The notes: generated by a model not told the origin, from the sequence alone. Shown: positions 24,279 to 34,784, counted from the stretch's first letter. The stretch is 64,000 bases of DNA from Lachnospiraceae bacterium C6A11 (GCA_000702245.1 JNKY01000019.1:97176-161175), one strand, 5' to 3'. Numbers and translations are program-made.

Positions 24279-24821
24279 ATGAAAGAATACGAAGAGAAAA
24301 TGACTAAAGCTATCAACAGCCTTGCAAATGATTATTCATCAATCAGAGCAGGACGTGCAAATCCACATCTTCTTGACAAGATCAAGGTAGATTATTACGG
24401 AACACCTACACCGCTTCAGCAGATTGGAAATATAGCTGTTCCTGAGGCAAGAACACTTTCTATCACACCTTGGGAGAACAAGCTTATCAAGGATATCGAG
24501 AAGGCTATACTTGCATCTGATCTTGGTATCACACCAAGCAACGATGGTAAGAGTGTATTCCTCAGATTCCCTGAGCTTACAGAGGACAGAAGAAAGGAAC
24601 TCTGCAAGGACATCAAGAAGAAGGGCGAGGATGCAAAGGTAGCTATAAGAAATATCCGTCGTGATGCTAATGAAGCTGTTAAGAAGCAGCAGAAGGCAGG
24701 AGAGATCTCAGAGGATCAGCAGAAGGACGAAGAGGATAAGATCCAGAAGGCTACAGATAAGTATATCGCTGACATCGATAAGATGGTTGATGAGAAGACC
24801 AAGGAGATCATGACTGTATAG
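24279..24821 (+). CDS. frr: Ribosome recycling factor
   Basis: Splits post-termination ribosomes together with EF-G. The 180-aa product starts at ATG 24279 (MKEYEEKMTKAINSL) about 10 nt after AGGAGGG; an upstream GTG is rejected. Conserved segments: SIRAGRANPHLLDKIKVDYYGTPTPLQQIGNI, the hinge and RNIRRDANEAVKK. Confidence 0.97.
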   Translation: MKEYEEKMTKAINSLANDYSSIRAGRANPHLLDKIKVDYYGTPTPLQQIGNIAVPEARTLSITPWENKLIKDIEKAILASDLGITPSNDGKSVFLRFPELTEDRRKELCKDIKKKGEDAKVAIRNIRRDANEAVKKQQKAGEISEDQQKDEEDKIQKATDKYIADIDKMVDEKTKEIMTV

Positions 24822-24839
24822 TCCCGGGACGGAGAGTTT

Positions 24840-25568
24840 ATGGAACGAATAATTGATGGCGAAAAGCTGAATGTTCCGGAGCATATAGCTGTCATTATGG
24901 ACGGAAACGGAAGGTGGGCAAAGAAGAGATTCATGCCTCGCGGGTTCGGACATAAGGCAGGAGCTGATGCTCTTGAACAGGCGCTGGAGGATGCCGATGA
25001 GCTTGGGATCAAATATCTTACCGTGTATGCTTTCTCGACTGAGAACTGGAAGAGATCGGTGGAAGAGGTTACCGGCTTGATGAATCTTTTCAGAAAATTT
25101 CTCGAGAGCGCTATTCCAAAATCAAACAAGAATAATGTCCGGGTCAGAGTACTGGGCGAGAGGTCGAAGCTTGCTCCGGATATGATCAAGGCTATTGAAA
25201 ATCTCGAGGAGTCCACCAAGAATAATACGGGGCTTCAGTTTAATGTTGCCTTGAACTATGGCGGACGTGACGAGATAGCCCGCGCTATGAAGAAGATAGC
25301 CGAAGAGGTGAAGGACGGAAAGCTTAGTCCGGAGGATATCACCGAAGAGGTGATAAGCTCTCATCTGGACACATGGGAAATACCGGATCCGGACCTTCTT
25401 ATCCGTACCAGCGGTGAAGAGAGGATATCAAACTTCCTTCCATGGCAGCTTGCTTATTCGGAGTTTTATTTTACAGATACCTTGTGGCCTGATTTCAACA
25501 GGAATTCCTTTATCGAGGCGATAAGGCATTATACAAAAAGAGACAGAAGATATGGCGGTGTGAAATAA
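24840..25568 (+). CDS. uppS: Isoprenyl transferase (undecaprenyl diphosphate synthase)
   Basis: cis-Prenyltransferase making the C55 lipid carrier for peptidoglycan. Signature HIAVIMDGNGRWAKKR with the catalytic Asp, GHKAGADALEQ, YAFSTENWKRS, LNYGGRDEI, and the terminal DPDLLIRTSGEERISNFLPWQLAYSEFYF. 242 aa. The stop overlaps the cdsA start (TAATG). Confidence 0.96.
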   Translation: MERIIDGEKLNVPEHIAVIMDGNGRWAKKRFMPRGFGHKAGADALEQALEDADELGIKYLTVYAFSTENWKRSVEEVTGLMNLFRKFLESAIPKSNKNNVRVRVLGERSKLAPDMIKAIENLEESTKNNTGLQFNVALNYGGRDEIARAMKKIAEEVKDGKLSPEDITEEVISSHLDTWEIPDPDLLIRTSGEERISNFLPWQLAYSEFYFTDTLWPDFNRNSFIEAIRHYTKRDRRYGGVK

Positions 25569-26368
25569 TGTTTGTGACAAGACTTATAAGCGGGATCGTG
25601 CTTGTGATCCTTGCAATTGGAACTCTTTACTTTGGCGGTGAGGTAACCTGCCTTGTAACACTTATGATATCTCTTATCGGAGTATTTGAGCTGATGAGGG
25701 TGTACAAGCTTCATAAGAAGCTTCCGGCAGTAATTGCATATCTCGGAACCATAGGATATTATGCACTGCTTTATTTTGAGAAAGAGGAATTCATCATTCC
25801 GATGTTCATAGGATATCTTCTGGTGATCCTTGCGGTTTATGTACTTACATATCCGACCTTCAGGGATCATGAGGTTATGGCGGCCTTTACATCGCTGTTT
25901 TACGTCAGTGTAATGCTCTCATATGTTTATCTGCTTAGAGAGAGAGCACATGGCGGATATCTGGTTATACTCATATTTGTATGTTCATGGGGCAGCGATA
26001 CGCTTGCTTACTGTACAGGACGTCTCTTCGGAAAGCATAAGATGTCTCCGAAGCTCAGCCCTAAGAAGAGCATAGAAGGCCTTATCGGAGGAATACTCGG
26101 TGCCGGCATACTTGGTGCTATTTTCGGCATCATCTACAATGAGCATGTGAAAGCTGTTGACAATGCATGGCTCATATTTGGCATAATCGGAGCAGTCGGT
26201 GCGATTCCGGCGGTTATCGGTGATCTTGCGGCATCTGCCATAAAGAGAAATAATGATATTAAGGATTACGGTAAGCTTATACCTGGTCACGGTGGAATAC
26301 TCGACCGTTTTGACAGTATGATCTTTACCGCACCAATTATTTTTTATCTTGTAAAGTACTTTGTGTAA
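25568..26368 (+). CDS. cdsA: Phosphatidate cytidylyltransferase
   Basis: Membrane enzyme making CDP-diacylglycerol for phospholipid synthesis. Several hydrophobic helices; C-terminal signature KSIEGLIGG, GDLAASAIKRNNDIKDYGKLIPGHGGILDRFDSM contains the CDP-DAG synthase family motif. 266 aa, translationally coupled to uppS. Confidence 0.95.
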   Translation: MFVTRLISGIVLVILAIGTLYFGGEVTCLVTLMISLIGVFELMRVYKLHKKLPAVIAYLGTIGYYALLYFEKEEFIIPMFIGYLLVILAVYVLTYPTFRDHEVMAAFTSLFYVSVMLSYVYLLRERAHGGYLVILIFVCSWGSDTLAYCTGRLFGKHKMSPKLSPKKSIEGLIGGILGAGILGAIFGIIYNEHVKAVDNAWLIFGIIGAVGAIPAVIGDLAASAIKRNNDIKDYGKLIPGHGGILDRFDSMIFTAPIIFYLVKYFV

Positions 26369-26437
26369 CGAGTGACGGACGGTATGGCATGGTAGTTGCA
26401 GCTGTGAATCGGAGTTGCCGTGAGTCAGGAGAACATA

Positions 26438-27604
26438 ATGAAGAAAATATCGATCATCGGGTCGACGGGCTCCATCGGAACCCAGACTCTCGATATAGTC
26501 AGAGCAAATAAGAATATAGAGGTCGTGGCTCTTTCCTGCGGCAGGAACATCGAACTTCTTGAGAAGCAGGTAAGAGAGTTCAGACCGGGTCTGATATCAG
26601 TTGGAGATGAAAAGCTTGCTGCCGATATCAGGGACAGATTAAGGGATATTTCCGGCGTAAGGATAGTGTACGGACTGGAGGGCCTCATCGAGGCGGCAAC
26701 AGTTCCGGAGGCTGACATAGTTGTTACCGCAATAGTAGGAATGATAGGTGTTGAGCCGACGATAGCTGCTATTAACGCCGGAAAAGATATTGCCCTCGCA
26801 AATAAGGAAACTCTTGTTACTGCGGGCCATATCATCATGCCGCTTGCTAAGGAGAAGGGTGTAAGCATACTCCCGGTTGATTCGGAGCATTCGGCAATAT
26901 TTCAGTGCATAAGCCAAAGTAAGAAGGCTGATGGCACGCCAAATGAGATAGCAAGGCTGCTTATCACGGCGTCGGGTGGACCTTTCAGGGGACGTACAAG
27001 AGATGAGCTGTTGAATGTTACAGTTGAGGACGCTCTTAAGCATCCAAACTGGAGCATGGGCAGTAAGATAACAATAGACAGTGCAACACTTGTGAATAAA
27101 GGGCTTGAGGTTATTGAGGCAAGGCATCTCTTTAACGTTAAGCCGGAGAATATAGAGGTTGTTGTTCAACCTCAGAGTATCATTCATTCGATGGTGGAGT
27201 TCGTAGACGGTGCGGTTATGGCACAGCTGGGAACGCCTGATATGAAGCTGCCGATACAGTATGCACTGTATTTTCCTGACAGGAGATATCTTGCGGGAGA
27301 CAGACTTGATTTTACGAAGATGAAGCAGATCGTGATAGATACGGTGGACAGAGAGACCTTCAGAGGACTTGATTTCGCATACAGGTCACTTAATGAAGGA
27401 GGAGTTATGTCAACCATATTTAACGCGGCAAATGAATATGCGGTGGCTGCCTTCCTGGGAAGGAAGATAGCTTTCCTTACGATATACGATATCATTGAAT
27501 TTGCAATGGATAACGTAAAGAATATTTCTGATCCGACTGTAAAGGATATACTTGCTAAACAGAAGGAAACAGAGGAAGTGATCAGAGGAAGATTCGGAGT
27601 ATGA
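26438..27604 (+). CDS. dxr: 1-deoxy-D-xylulose 5-phosphate reductoisomerase
   Basis: Second step of the MEP isoprenoid pathway. NADPH site ISIIGSTGSIGTQTLDI; catalytic regions LANKETLVTAG, PVDSEHSAIFQ, ITASGGPFRGRTRDEL, HPNWSMGSKITIDSATLVNKGLEVIEA. I start at ATG 26438, 5 nt after AGGAGA, instead of a GTG 18 nt upstream. 388 aa. The stop overlaps the rseP ATG (ATGA). Precursor supply for UppS one gene upstream. Confidence 0.96.
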   Translation: MKKISIIGSTGSIGTQTLDIVRANKNIEVVALSCGRNIELLEKQVREFRPGLISVGDEKLAADIRDRLRDISGVRIVYGLEGLIEAATVPEADIVVTAIVGMIGVEPTIAAINAGKDIALANKETLVTAGHIIMPLAKEKGVSILPVDSEHSAIFQCISQSKKADGTPNEIARLLITASGGPFRGRTRDELLNVTVEDALKHPNWSMGSKITIDSATLVNKGLEVIEARHLFNVKPENIEVVVQPQSIIHSMVEFVDGAVMAQLGTPDMKLPIQYALYFPDRRYLAGDRLDFTKMKQIVIDTVDRETFRGLDFAYRSLNEGGVMSTIFNAANEYAVAAFLGRKIAFLTIYDIIEFAMDNVKNISDPTVKDILAKQKETEEVIRGRFGV

Positions 27605-28650
27605 GTGGAGTATTTAAGATAATAGCGATCATTCTGGTTTTCGGAATAGTTGTATTTATCCATGAGCTGGGACATTTCCTTGCGGCAAGGATGAACAAGG
27701 TTAAGGTTCTTGAATTCGCGATCGGAATGGGACCGGCGATTGCCCAGTGGGGCAAAAAGGAAACGAAATACTCGCTCAGGGCGCTTCCTCTCGGAGGATA
27801 CTGTATGATGGAAGGTGAGGATGAGGAAAGCGACGATCCGCGAGCTTTCAGTAATAAATCCTGCCTTGCAAGATTGTCGATCCTTTTTGCAGGACCTTTT
27901 TTTAATTTTATTCTGGCATTTATATTTGGCGTTATAATATGTCATTTCTGCCTAATCGATCCGCCGAAGATCGCGAAAGTGGTTGAGGGCGGTGCGGCTG
28001 AGGATGCAGGACTGCAGGCGGGCGACGTGATAGTTGAGATTGATGGCAAGAATATCTACAACTTCCGCGAGCTTTCATACCATATCATTTCGGAGAAGAA
28101 GGGTACATCCTTCAAGCTGACCTACAGGAGAGACGGTGAAGAGCATGTGGTTACGGTTACTCCAAAGTATGACGAAGAGGATGGAAGATATTATTTCGGC
28201 GTTTACGGAGATTACAGATCCTCAAAGAATTTCTGGGAGGAGCTTAAATACGGTTTCCTCGAGTGCAGGCTGCAGATAAAGGCGACGATCCTTTCAATCA
28301 AGATGTTGATCACCGGCGGCGCTTCAATGAACGATCTCATGGGGCCGGTAGGAATCGGTAACTATATGAGTGAGGTTATCGATGAGGCTCAGGAAGAGGG
28401 AGGCTTCGGTGATGTTATACTTAACATTCTCAACTTCTGCATATTGATCAGTGCAAATCTCGGTGTTATGAATCTGCTTCCGATTCCGGCACTTGACGGC
28501 GGAAGGATACTCTTCGTGCTTATTGAGATGGTTTCCGGAAAGAAGATTCCGAAGGAAAAAGAAGCGCTTGTCAATGCGATAGGCTTCGTGCTTTTGATGA
28601 TACTGGTTGTATTTGTATTCTTTAATGATATTAGAAATGTATTCTTCTAA
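27601..28650 (+). CDS. rseP: RIP metalloprotease RseP (site-2 protease family)
   Basis: Intramembrane zinc protease. HELGH at residues 21-25 in the first helix, a single PDZ domain near 115-185 (KVVEGGAAEDAGLQAGDVIVEIDG), and NLLPIPALDGGRILF near the C-terminus supplying the third metal ligand and loop. 349 aa with a short single-PDZ form typical of Firmicutes. Substrates are not evident here. Overlaps dxr. Confidence 0.95.
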   Translation: MSGVFKIIAIILVFGIVVFIHELGHFLAARMNKVKVLEFAIGMGPAIAQWGKKETKYSLRALPLGGYCMMEGEDEESDDPRAFSNKSCLARLSILFAGPFFNFILAFIFGVIICHFCLIDPPKIAKVVEGGAAEDAGLQAGDVIVEIDGKNIYNFRELSYHIISEKKGTSFKLTYRRDGEEHVVTVTPKYDEEDGRYYFGVYGDYRSSKNFWEELKYGFLECRLQIKATILSIKMLITGGASMNDLMGPVGIGNYMSEVIDEAQEEGGFGDVILNILNFCILISANLGVMNLLPIPALDGGRILFVLIEMVSGKKIPKEKEALVNAIGFVLLMILVVFVFFNDIRNVFF

Positions 28651-28664
28651 AATAGGAGGGCGAC

Positions 28665-29726
28665 ATGGCATACAGGGATGATACTAAAAAAATAAATATC
28701 GGCGGTGTTACGATCGGTGGAGGAAGTCCTATTGCCATCCAGTCCATGACAAATACTCCGACTGCGGACGTGGAGAAGACGGTTGAGCAGATCCTCTCCC
28801 TTGAGGCTGCGGGATGCGATATCATACGCTGTACGGCAAATACCGAGGCTGCAGCTGACGCCTTCGATGCAATTAAGGAGAGGATACATATTCCTCTTGT
28901 TGCGGATATTCATTTTGATCACAGACTTGCTATCCGTGCGATGGAGCATGGTGCTGATAAGATCAGGATCAATCCGGGAAATATCGGCGGCAGGGGGAAC
29001 CTCGTGAAGGTTGTTAACGAGGCTAAGAAGAGAGGCGTTCCTATCCGCGTAGGAGTTAATTCCGGCTCCCTCGAGAAGGATATACTGCAGAAATACGGTG
29101 GTGTTACTGCAGAAGGAATAGTTGAAAGTGCGATGGATAAGGTCAGGATGATCGAGGAATGCGATTACGATAACATAGTTATCAGTATCAAATCTTCGGA
29201 TGTTCTGATGACTGTAAAAACTCACAGACTTATAAGTGAGATGACGAAGTATCCTCTTCATGTGGGGATAACCGAGTCGGGAACTGTTTATTCGGGAAAT
29301 ATCAAGTCTTCGGTAGGACTTGGTATCATATTATCGGAGGGCATAGGAGATACTGTCAGAGTATCTCTTACAGGTGACCCCGTGCAGGAGGTCAGAACAG
29401 CGAAGCTTATACTTAAGACACTTGGTCTTAGAACCGGCGGACCATCCCTTGTTTCATGTCCGACCTGCGGAAGAACGGAAATACCGCTTATTGAGCTGGC
29501 TGAATCGGTTGAGGCCATGCTGGAAAACTATGAGAATCTTGATATCAAGATCGCTGTAATGGGCTGTGTGGTCAATGGACCCGGAGAAGCACGTGAGGCG
29601 GATCTTGGAATAGCCGGCGGAAAGAATGAAGGACTGCTGTTTAAGAAGGGCGAGATCATAAGAAAGGTGCCGGCTGATGGGCTGCTTAATGCCCTGAAAG
29701 AGGAACTTGATAACTGGGGAAAATAA
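28665..29726 (+). CDS. ispG: 4-hydroxy-3-methylbut-2-enyl diphosphate synthase (flavodoxin-type)
   Basis: [4Fe-4S] enzyme of the MEP pathway. TIM-barrel N-terminus with GGGSPIAIQSMTNTPTADVEKTV and VADIHFDHRLA; cluster ligands in SCPTCGRTEI and MGCVVNGPGEAREADLGIAGG. 353 aa. AGGAGGGCG is 6 nt before ATG. Together with dxr this shows isoprenoids come from the MEP route. Confidence 0.96.
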   Translation: MAYRDDTKKINIGGVTIGGGSPIAIQSMTNTPTADVEKTVEQILSLEAAGCDIIRCTANTEAAADAFDAIKERIHIPLVADIHFDHRLAIRAMEHGADKIRINPGNIGGRGNLVKVVNEAKKRGVPIRVGVNSGSLEKDILQKYGGVTAEGIVESAMDKVRMIEECDYDNIVISIKSSDVLMTVKTHRLISEMTKYPLHVGITESGTVYSGNIKSSVGLGIILSEGIGDTVRVSLTGDPVQEVRTAKLILKTLGLRTGGPSLVSCPTCGRTEIPLIELAESVEAMLENYENLDIKIAVMGCVVNGPGEAREADLGIAGGKNEGLLFKKGEIIRKVPADGLLNALKEELDNWGK

Positions 29727-29770
29727 CAGATTAGTTTTGTTTGATAGATATCGGACATCGGATAGAGAGG

Positions 29771-32700
29771 ATGTTTAAGTTGGAAAGAAAGAAATTCTAC
29801 GACGTCTTTCCGGAAATAAGGCTGGAGGACGAATATTCGGATATATTTGGGCATGTCAGCGTTATAAAGATCGTTAAGGATGAGAAGGCGGAGAGATTCG
29901 TCATTCATATAGAGGCTGACAGGCTTATTGAAAAAAAATGGATGTACAGAGCTGAAGAGGTGCTTAAGGAGCACCTTTTTGGTTCCAGAAGCAGGATCAA
30001 GGTCTGCTTTAAGGAGAGGTATCTCCTGTCGGATCAGTATAATCTTAAGAATCTGATGGATGTTTATTTTGAAAGCTTTCTTCTCGAGATTGAGGGGGAA
30101 AGCTCTTTTGATATGCAGCTTCTTAGGAGGAAGAATTACAGGGTTGAAGAGAATAGTATCGTATTTACGATAAGCAGTAATCCTGTTGCGAAGGGCAGGA
30201 CCGAGAGGATCAGGGAGTATTTTGAAAAAACACTTCTCGAGAGATTCGGAATGAATGTGAATGTCTCCTTTGAATATAGCGAAGACGAGAAAATATCTCT
30301 TAAAAGTGCAGGTGGAAGCAGTGCTTTCAGAGGAGCTTCGGCAGGAAGGCCACCTGTTAGGAAGACTGCGGATAATAGCAGGAATGCCGAGGATGAAGGC
30401 TTTTTTATTGTGCCTGATACGGCTGAATATGCATTTACTGTTGGTGGAAGAACCTTTGGTGGGAGCTCGGATAACGGTATGAGCTTTGGATTCCCTGAGG
30501 CGCCGGTAAACGATGTGTCTTATGACGAGGAAACTGATGATAGTAGAGCGGCATATTCTGACAGCGGTGAAGATGATTACTATGACAGAATGATGGCTGA
30601 TGCAGAGAGTGGTGATATGGCTGCGGACATTTGCAGTGGTGAGGCAGCACCTTCTGCTACTATGACAGGCAGCGCTCTGAGAGAAGAAAAGAAAGAAGAG
30701 AAGAAGGAAGAAAAGAAGGAAGATAATAAAACGGCTGAAGCAAAGCCTGCTGCGAAAGCGGGTGACAAAGATAAGAAGAAACCGGGTACGACAGGACCAA
30801 ACAGGGGCAGCAAGATGCACCGTTCAAACGATCCGGAATGTTTCTATGGAAGAAACTGCGACGGTGAGACGATAGAGATAAAGAATATCGAAGACAATAT
30901 GGGTGAGGTCTGCATAAGAGGTCAGATAATCGGCCTTGAAGAGAGAGAACTCAGGACCGGTAAGATCCTTATCACTGCAAATATAAGTGATTTCACGGAT
31001 ACCATAGCCTTCAAGCTTTTTATTCAGCCGGATGACCTTGAAGCTATAAGAGAAGATCTTAAGAACGGAGGTTTCTATAAGCTTAAGGGCTTCCCTGCTT
31101 ATGACCCTTACGCAAAAGAGGTTAACATAACATCGATATCCGGAGTTAAGCATGCGGCTGACTGGAGAGAGTCGAGACATGATGATGAAACTGAAAAACG
31201 TATAGAGCTGAACATGCACACTCTTATGAGTGAGATGGATTCGGTTGTTGATATAAAGAAGATGATCAAGCGTGCCAAGGAGTGGGGACACAAGGCTGTT
31301 GCCATCACCGATAACGGTGTAGTTCAGGGCTTTCCGATCGCTGCTCATGAGGTATCGATGGATGAGGACTTTAAACTTATCTACGGTGTGACTGCCTATC
31401 TGGCAAATGATATGAAGTCCCTTGTTCTGAACGGTCATGGTGAGGACTTCGAGAAGGATGATACTGAATTCGTTGTATTTGATATTGAGACAACAGGTCT
31501 TTCGGTTAAACATTGCAAGATCATAGAGATAGGTGCGGTAAGGATAGATAAGAACGGTAACGAGATCGGAAGGTTTTCGGAGTTTGTAAATCCTGAGGTT
31601 CCAATCCCGTACAATATCGAAAAGCTGACATCGATTTCGGACAGCATGGTTTCCGGCGCGCCGACCATAGAAGTAATACTTCCACAGTTTCTTGAATTCA
31701 GTAAGGGAGCTGTACTTGTTGCGCATAACGCTGAATTCGATACCGGTTTCATCAGGGAATTCTCGCAGCGTCTCGGCTATGAATATGATTTCACGGCGCT
31801 TGATACGATGACGCTGGCGCAGGTATTTATCCCTGATATCGGAAGATATAATCTGGACAGACTCTGCAAATATTTTAATGTTGTAAATAAGCATCACCAC
31901 AGGGCGTGCGACGATGCTGACGTTACCGGCAAGATATTTGTCAAAATGATGGATATGATCAAGGAGAAGGGTATAACGACGGTTCAGGCTCTCAATGAAT
32001 ACGGAAGCGTTTCTGCGGATAAGATCAGAAAGGGCCGTGTTTATGACTCGACTATCCTTGTAAGAAATAATACGGGTCGTGTGAATCTGTACAGACTTAT
32101 TTCCGACTCGCATATTGAGTATTTCAATGTGAAGCCGCGTATGCCAATGAGCCTTGTGAACGAATACCGCGAGGGACTTCTGATCGGTTCGGGAACCTCC
32201 GGAAGTGAGCTTTATGAATATCTTCTAAACGGTGCTTCCGATGAGGACATCGAGAAGCTTGTAAGATTCTTTGATTATCTTGAGGTGCAGCCGCCTTCAA
32301 ATGATGAGTTCATGATCAGAAATGACAGGAGTCGAATAACCTGCCGTGAGGATCTTGAGGATATAGTAAGGAAGATTGTTAAGCTTGGTGAGCAGTACGG
32401 TAAGCCGGTTGTTGCAACCGGAAATGTGCATTTTCTGGATCCGGACGATGCTATATATCGTGAGATAGTTCTGGAAGGAAATATGAATAAGGGCTCTATG
32501 AAGAAGGCTCTTAAGGAGGCTGCAGAGAACGGTGAAGAGACTGAGCAGGCACTGCCGCCGCTTTACTTCAGAACCACAGGGGAAATGCTTGAAGAGTTCA
32601 GTTTCCTGGGCGGCATGAAGGCACGTGAGATCGTAATAGATAATCCGAATAAGATAAATGATATGATAGAGAAGATAAGTCCGGTGCGTCCGGATAAGGC

Positions 32701-34612
32701 TCCTCCTGTTATTGAGAATTCGGATAAGACACTCAGGGACATCTGCTACAACAAGGCACATGAGATCTACGGACCTGAGCTTCCGGAGATAGTTTCGACG
32801 AGACTTGATAAGGAACTTAATTCTATCATCGGTAACGGCTATTCGGTTATGTATATCATAGCCCAGAAGCTTGTTTGGAAATCAAATGATGACGGCTATC
32901 TGGTAGGCTCGAGAGGATCTGTAGGTTCATCCTTTGCGGCTACTATGGCAGGTATCACGGAGGTTAATCCGCTTTCGCCGCATTACATATGCCCGAACTG
33001 CTTCTATACTGATTTTGATTCGGAGCAGGTTAAGAGCTTCAGCGGTATGTCGGGCTGTGATATGCCTGACTGTAACTGCCCGAAATGCGGTACGAAGATG
33101 AAGAAGGAAGGGCATGATATTCCTTTCGAAACCTTCCTGGGCTTCAAGGGTGATAAGGAGCCTGATATCGACCTTAACTTCTCGGGTGATTATCAGCCGA
33201 GAGCGCATGCATATATTGAAGAGATATTTGGTAAGGGCAAGGCCTTCAGAGCAGGTACCATCGGCACCCTTGCGGAGAAGACTGCTTATGGTTATGTATT
33301 AAAGTATTTTGAAGAGAGAAATATTATAAAGAGACGTGCCGAGATAGAGAGACTTGCGGCGGGTTGTACCGGTGTTAAGAGAACCACCGGCCAGCATCCG
33401 GGCGGAATCATAGTTCTTCCGGCACATGAGGATATTTACAGCTTTACTCCGATTCAGAGGCCGGCAAATGATATGACAACCGATATAACGACGACTCATT
33501 TTGAGTATCATTCCATCGACCATAATCTGCTGAAGTTTGATATCCTCGGTCATGATGATCCGACCATGATCAGAAGACTGGAGGATCTGACCGGAACCGA
33601 TGCAACAAAGGTCCCACTTGATGATAAGAAGGTTATGAGTCTCTTCCACGGAACGGATGTGCTTGGCATAAAGCCTGAGGATATTGGAGGAACACCTCTT
33701 GGCTGTCTGGGTATACCGGAGTTCGGAACGGACTTTGCCATGCAGATGGTTATCGACGCGAAGCCGGAAAGCTTCTCGGATCTTGTAAGAATATCCGGGC
33801 TTTCTCACGGTACCGACGTTTGGCTTGGAAATGCACAGACTCTTATCGAGGAAGGTAAGTGTAAGCTTTCTTCTGCTATCTGCTGCCGTGATGATATCAT
33901 GGTCTACCTCATCCATATGGGACTTGAATCAGGTACTGCCTTCAGTATTATGGAGAATGTACGTAAGGGTAAGGTCGCAGGCGGAAAGTGTAAGGAATGG
34001 GAGAAGTGGAAGAAAGAGATGACTGCTCACGGCGTTCCTGACTGGTATATCTGGTCCTGTGAGAAGATAAAATACATGTTCCCGAAGGCTCACGCCGCAG
34101 CTTACGTTATGATGGCGTGGAGGATCGCTTATTATAAGATTTATATGCCGCTTGCTTATTATGCTGCCTTCTTCAGTATACGTGCGGATGCTTTCAGCTA
34201 TGAGCAGATGTGCCAGGGAAGGGAAATACTCGACAGACACCTGGCGGAGCTGAGAAAAATAGATAAAAAGGATCAGACTGCGAAGGATGCGGACAGCATC
34301 AAGGATATGAGAATAGTGCAGGAAATGTATGCCCGTGGCTTTGAGTTCATGCCTATCGATATTTATAAGGCGGATGATAAGTATTTCCAGGTTATAGACG
34401 GCAAGATCATGCCGAGCCTTGCTTCCATCGACGGAATGGGAGAGAAAGCGGCTGCACAGCTTAAGGCGGCTGCTAAGGAAGGTGTATTTCTGTCGCAGGA
34501 CGAGCTTCGTGACAGATCCAAGATATCGAAGACTGTTGTGGAGAAGATGGCGGAGCTTGGAATCCTGGGAGATATGCCGGAGCAGGGCCAGCTGACCTTC
34601 AGTTTCCTGTAG
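29771..34612 (+). CDS. polC: DNA polymerase III PolC-type alpha subunit (with 3'-5' exonuclease)
   Basis: Main replicative polymerase of low-GC Gram-positives. Domains in order: N-terminal domain (1-175), a disordered Ser/Asp/Glu/Lys-rich insertion (about 177-350, ending in repeated EEKK), OB fold (about 365-465), PHP domain beginning with NMHTLMSEMDSVVD (about 478), DnaQ-like exonuclease inserted in it (VVFDIETTGLS, about 568), then the polymerase core with its cysteine cluster (about 1070-1110) and catalytic PDIDLNFS (about 1131). Length 1613 aa exceeds the usual 1430-1500 mainly because of the insertion. The start is uncertain: ATG 29771 directly abuts AGAGAGG, TTG 29780 has ideal 9-nt spacing from it, and TTG 29741 is also in frame. 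Confidence 0.94.
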   Translation: MFKLERKKFYDVFPEIRLEDEYSDIFGHVSVIKIVKDEKAERFVIHIEADRLIEKKWMYRAEEVLKEHLFGSRSRIKVCFKERYLLSDQYNLKNLMDVYFESFLLEIEGESSFDMQLLRRKNYRVEENSIVFTISSNPVAKGRTERIREYFEKTLLERFGMNVNVSFEYSEDEKISLKSAGGSSAFRGASAGRPPVRKTADNSRNAEDEGFFIVPDTAEYAFTVGGRTFGGSSDNGMSFGFPEAPVNDVSYDEETDDSRAAYSDSGEDDYYDRMMADAESGDMAADICSGEAAPSATMTGSALREEKKEEKKEEKKEDNKTAEAKPAAKAGDKDKKKPGTTGPNRGSKMHRSNDPECFYGRNCDGETIEIKNIEDNMGEVCIRGQIIGLEERELRTGKILITANISDFTDTIAFKLFIQPDDLEAIREDLKNGGFYKLKGFPAYDPYAKEVNITSISGVKHAADWRESRHDDETEKRIELNMHTLMSEMDSVVDIKKMIKRAKEWGHKAVAITDNGVVQGFPIAAHEVSMDEDFKLIYGVTAYLANDMKSLVLNGHGEDFEKDDTEFVVFDIETTGLSVKHCKIIEIGAVRIDKNGNEIGRFSEFVNPEVPIPYNIEKLTSISDSMVSGAPTIEVILPQFLEFSKGAVLVAHNAEFDTGFIREFSQRLGYEYDFTALDTMTLAQVFIPDIGRYNLDRLCKYFNVVNKHHHRACDDADVTGKIFVKMMDMIKEKGITTVQALNEYGSVSADKIRKGRVYDSTILVRNNTGRVNLYRLISDSHIEYFNVKPRMPMSLVNEYREGLLIGSGTSGSELYEYLLNGASDEDIEKLVRFFDYLEVQPPSNDEFMIRNDRSRITCREDLEDIVRKIVKLGEQYGKPVVATGNVHFLDPDDAIYREIVLEGNMNKGSMKKALKEAAENGEETEQALPPLYFRTTGEMLEEFSFLGGMKAREIVIDNPNKINDMIEKISPVRPDKAPPVIENSDKTLRDICYNKAHEIYGPELPEIVSTRLDKELNSIIGNGYSVMYIIAQKLVWKSNDDGYLVGSRGSVGSSFAATMAGITEVNPLSPHYICPNCFYTDFDSEQVKSFSGMSGCDMPDCNCPKCGTKMKKEGHDIPFETFLGFKGDKEPDIDLNFSGDYQPRAHAYIEEIFGKGKAFRAGTIGTLAEKTAYGYVLKYFEERNIIKRRAEIERLAAGCTGVKRTTGQHPGGIIVLPAHEDIYSFTPIQRPANDMTTDITTTHFEYHSIDHNLLKFDILGHDDPTMIRRLEDLTGTDATKVPLDDKKVMSLFHGTDVLGIKPEDIGGTPLGCLGIPEFGTDFAMQMVIDAKPESFSDLVRISGLSHGTDVWLGNAQTLIEEGKCKLSSAICCRDDIMVYLIHMGLESGTAFSIMENVRKGKVAGGKCKEWEKWKKEMTAHGVPDWYIWSCEKIKYMFPKAHAAAYVMMAWRIAYYKIYMPLAYYAAFFSIRADAFSYEQMCQGREILDRHLAELRKIDKKDQTAKDADSIKDMRIVQEMYARGFEFMPIDIYKADDKYFQVIDGKIMPSLASIDGMGEKAAAQLKAAAKEGVFLSQDELRDRSKISKTVVEKMAELGILGDMPEQGQLTFSFL

Positions 34613-34660
34613 AATCTTGGGAAGGGTTTACGGGCGTATTACCGCGAATAAAAGGAAAAC

Positions 34661-34689
34661 TTGCCTTTTTAATAGAAATAGGCTATGAT
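34661..34689 (+). promoter_or_regulatory. Sigma-A promoter for ireB-ruvX
   Basis: TTGCCT (34661-34666), 17-bp spacer, TATGAT (34684-34689). Predicted start near 34696, about 90 nt before ireB. Confidence 0.7.
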
Positions 34690-34784
34690 AATGTTTATCT
34701 ATGAGCGTGCGGATGATATGTATTTGGCAGGCGGAGGCTCTGTTAAAGAAATATTAAGACATTAGTTAATGAGGATGTGATAAG

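Noticed and set aside
29528..32113. Two long open frames (about 430 codons each) on the minus strand inside polC.
   Set aside because: They are mirror frames of a highly supported gene, with biased composition and no ribosome binding sites or recognisable domains.
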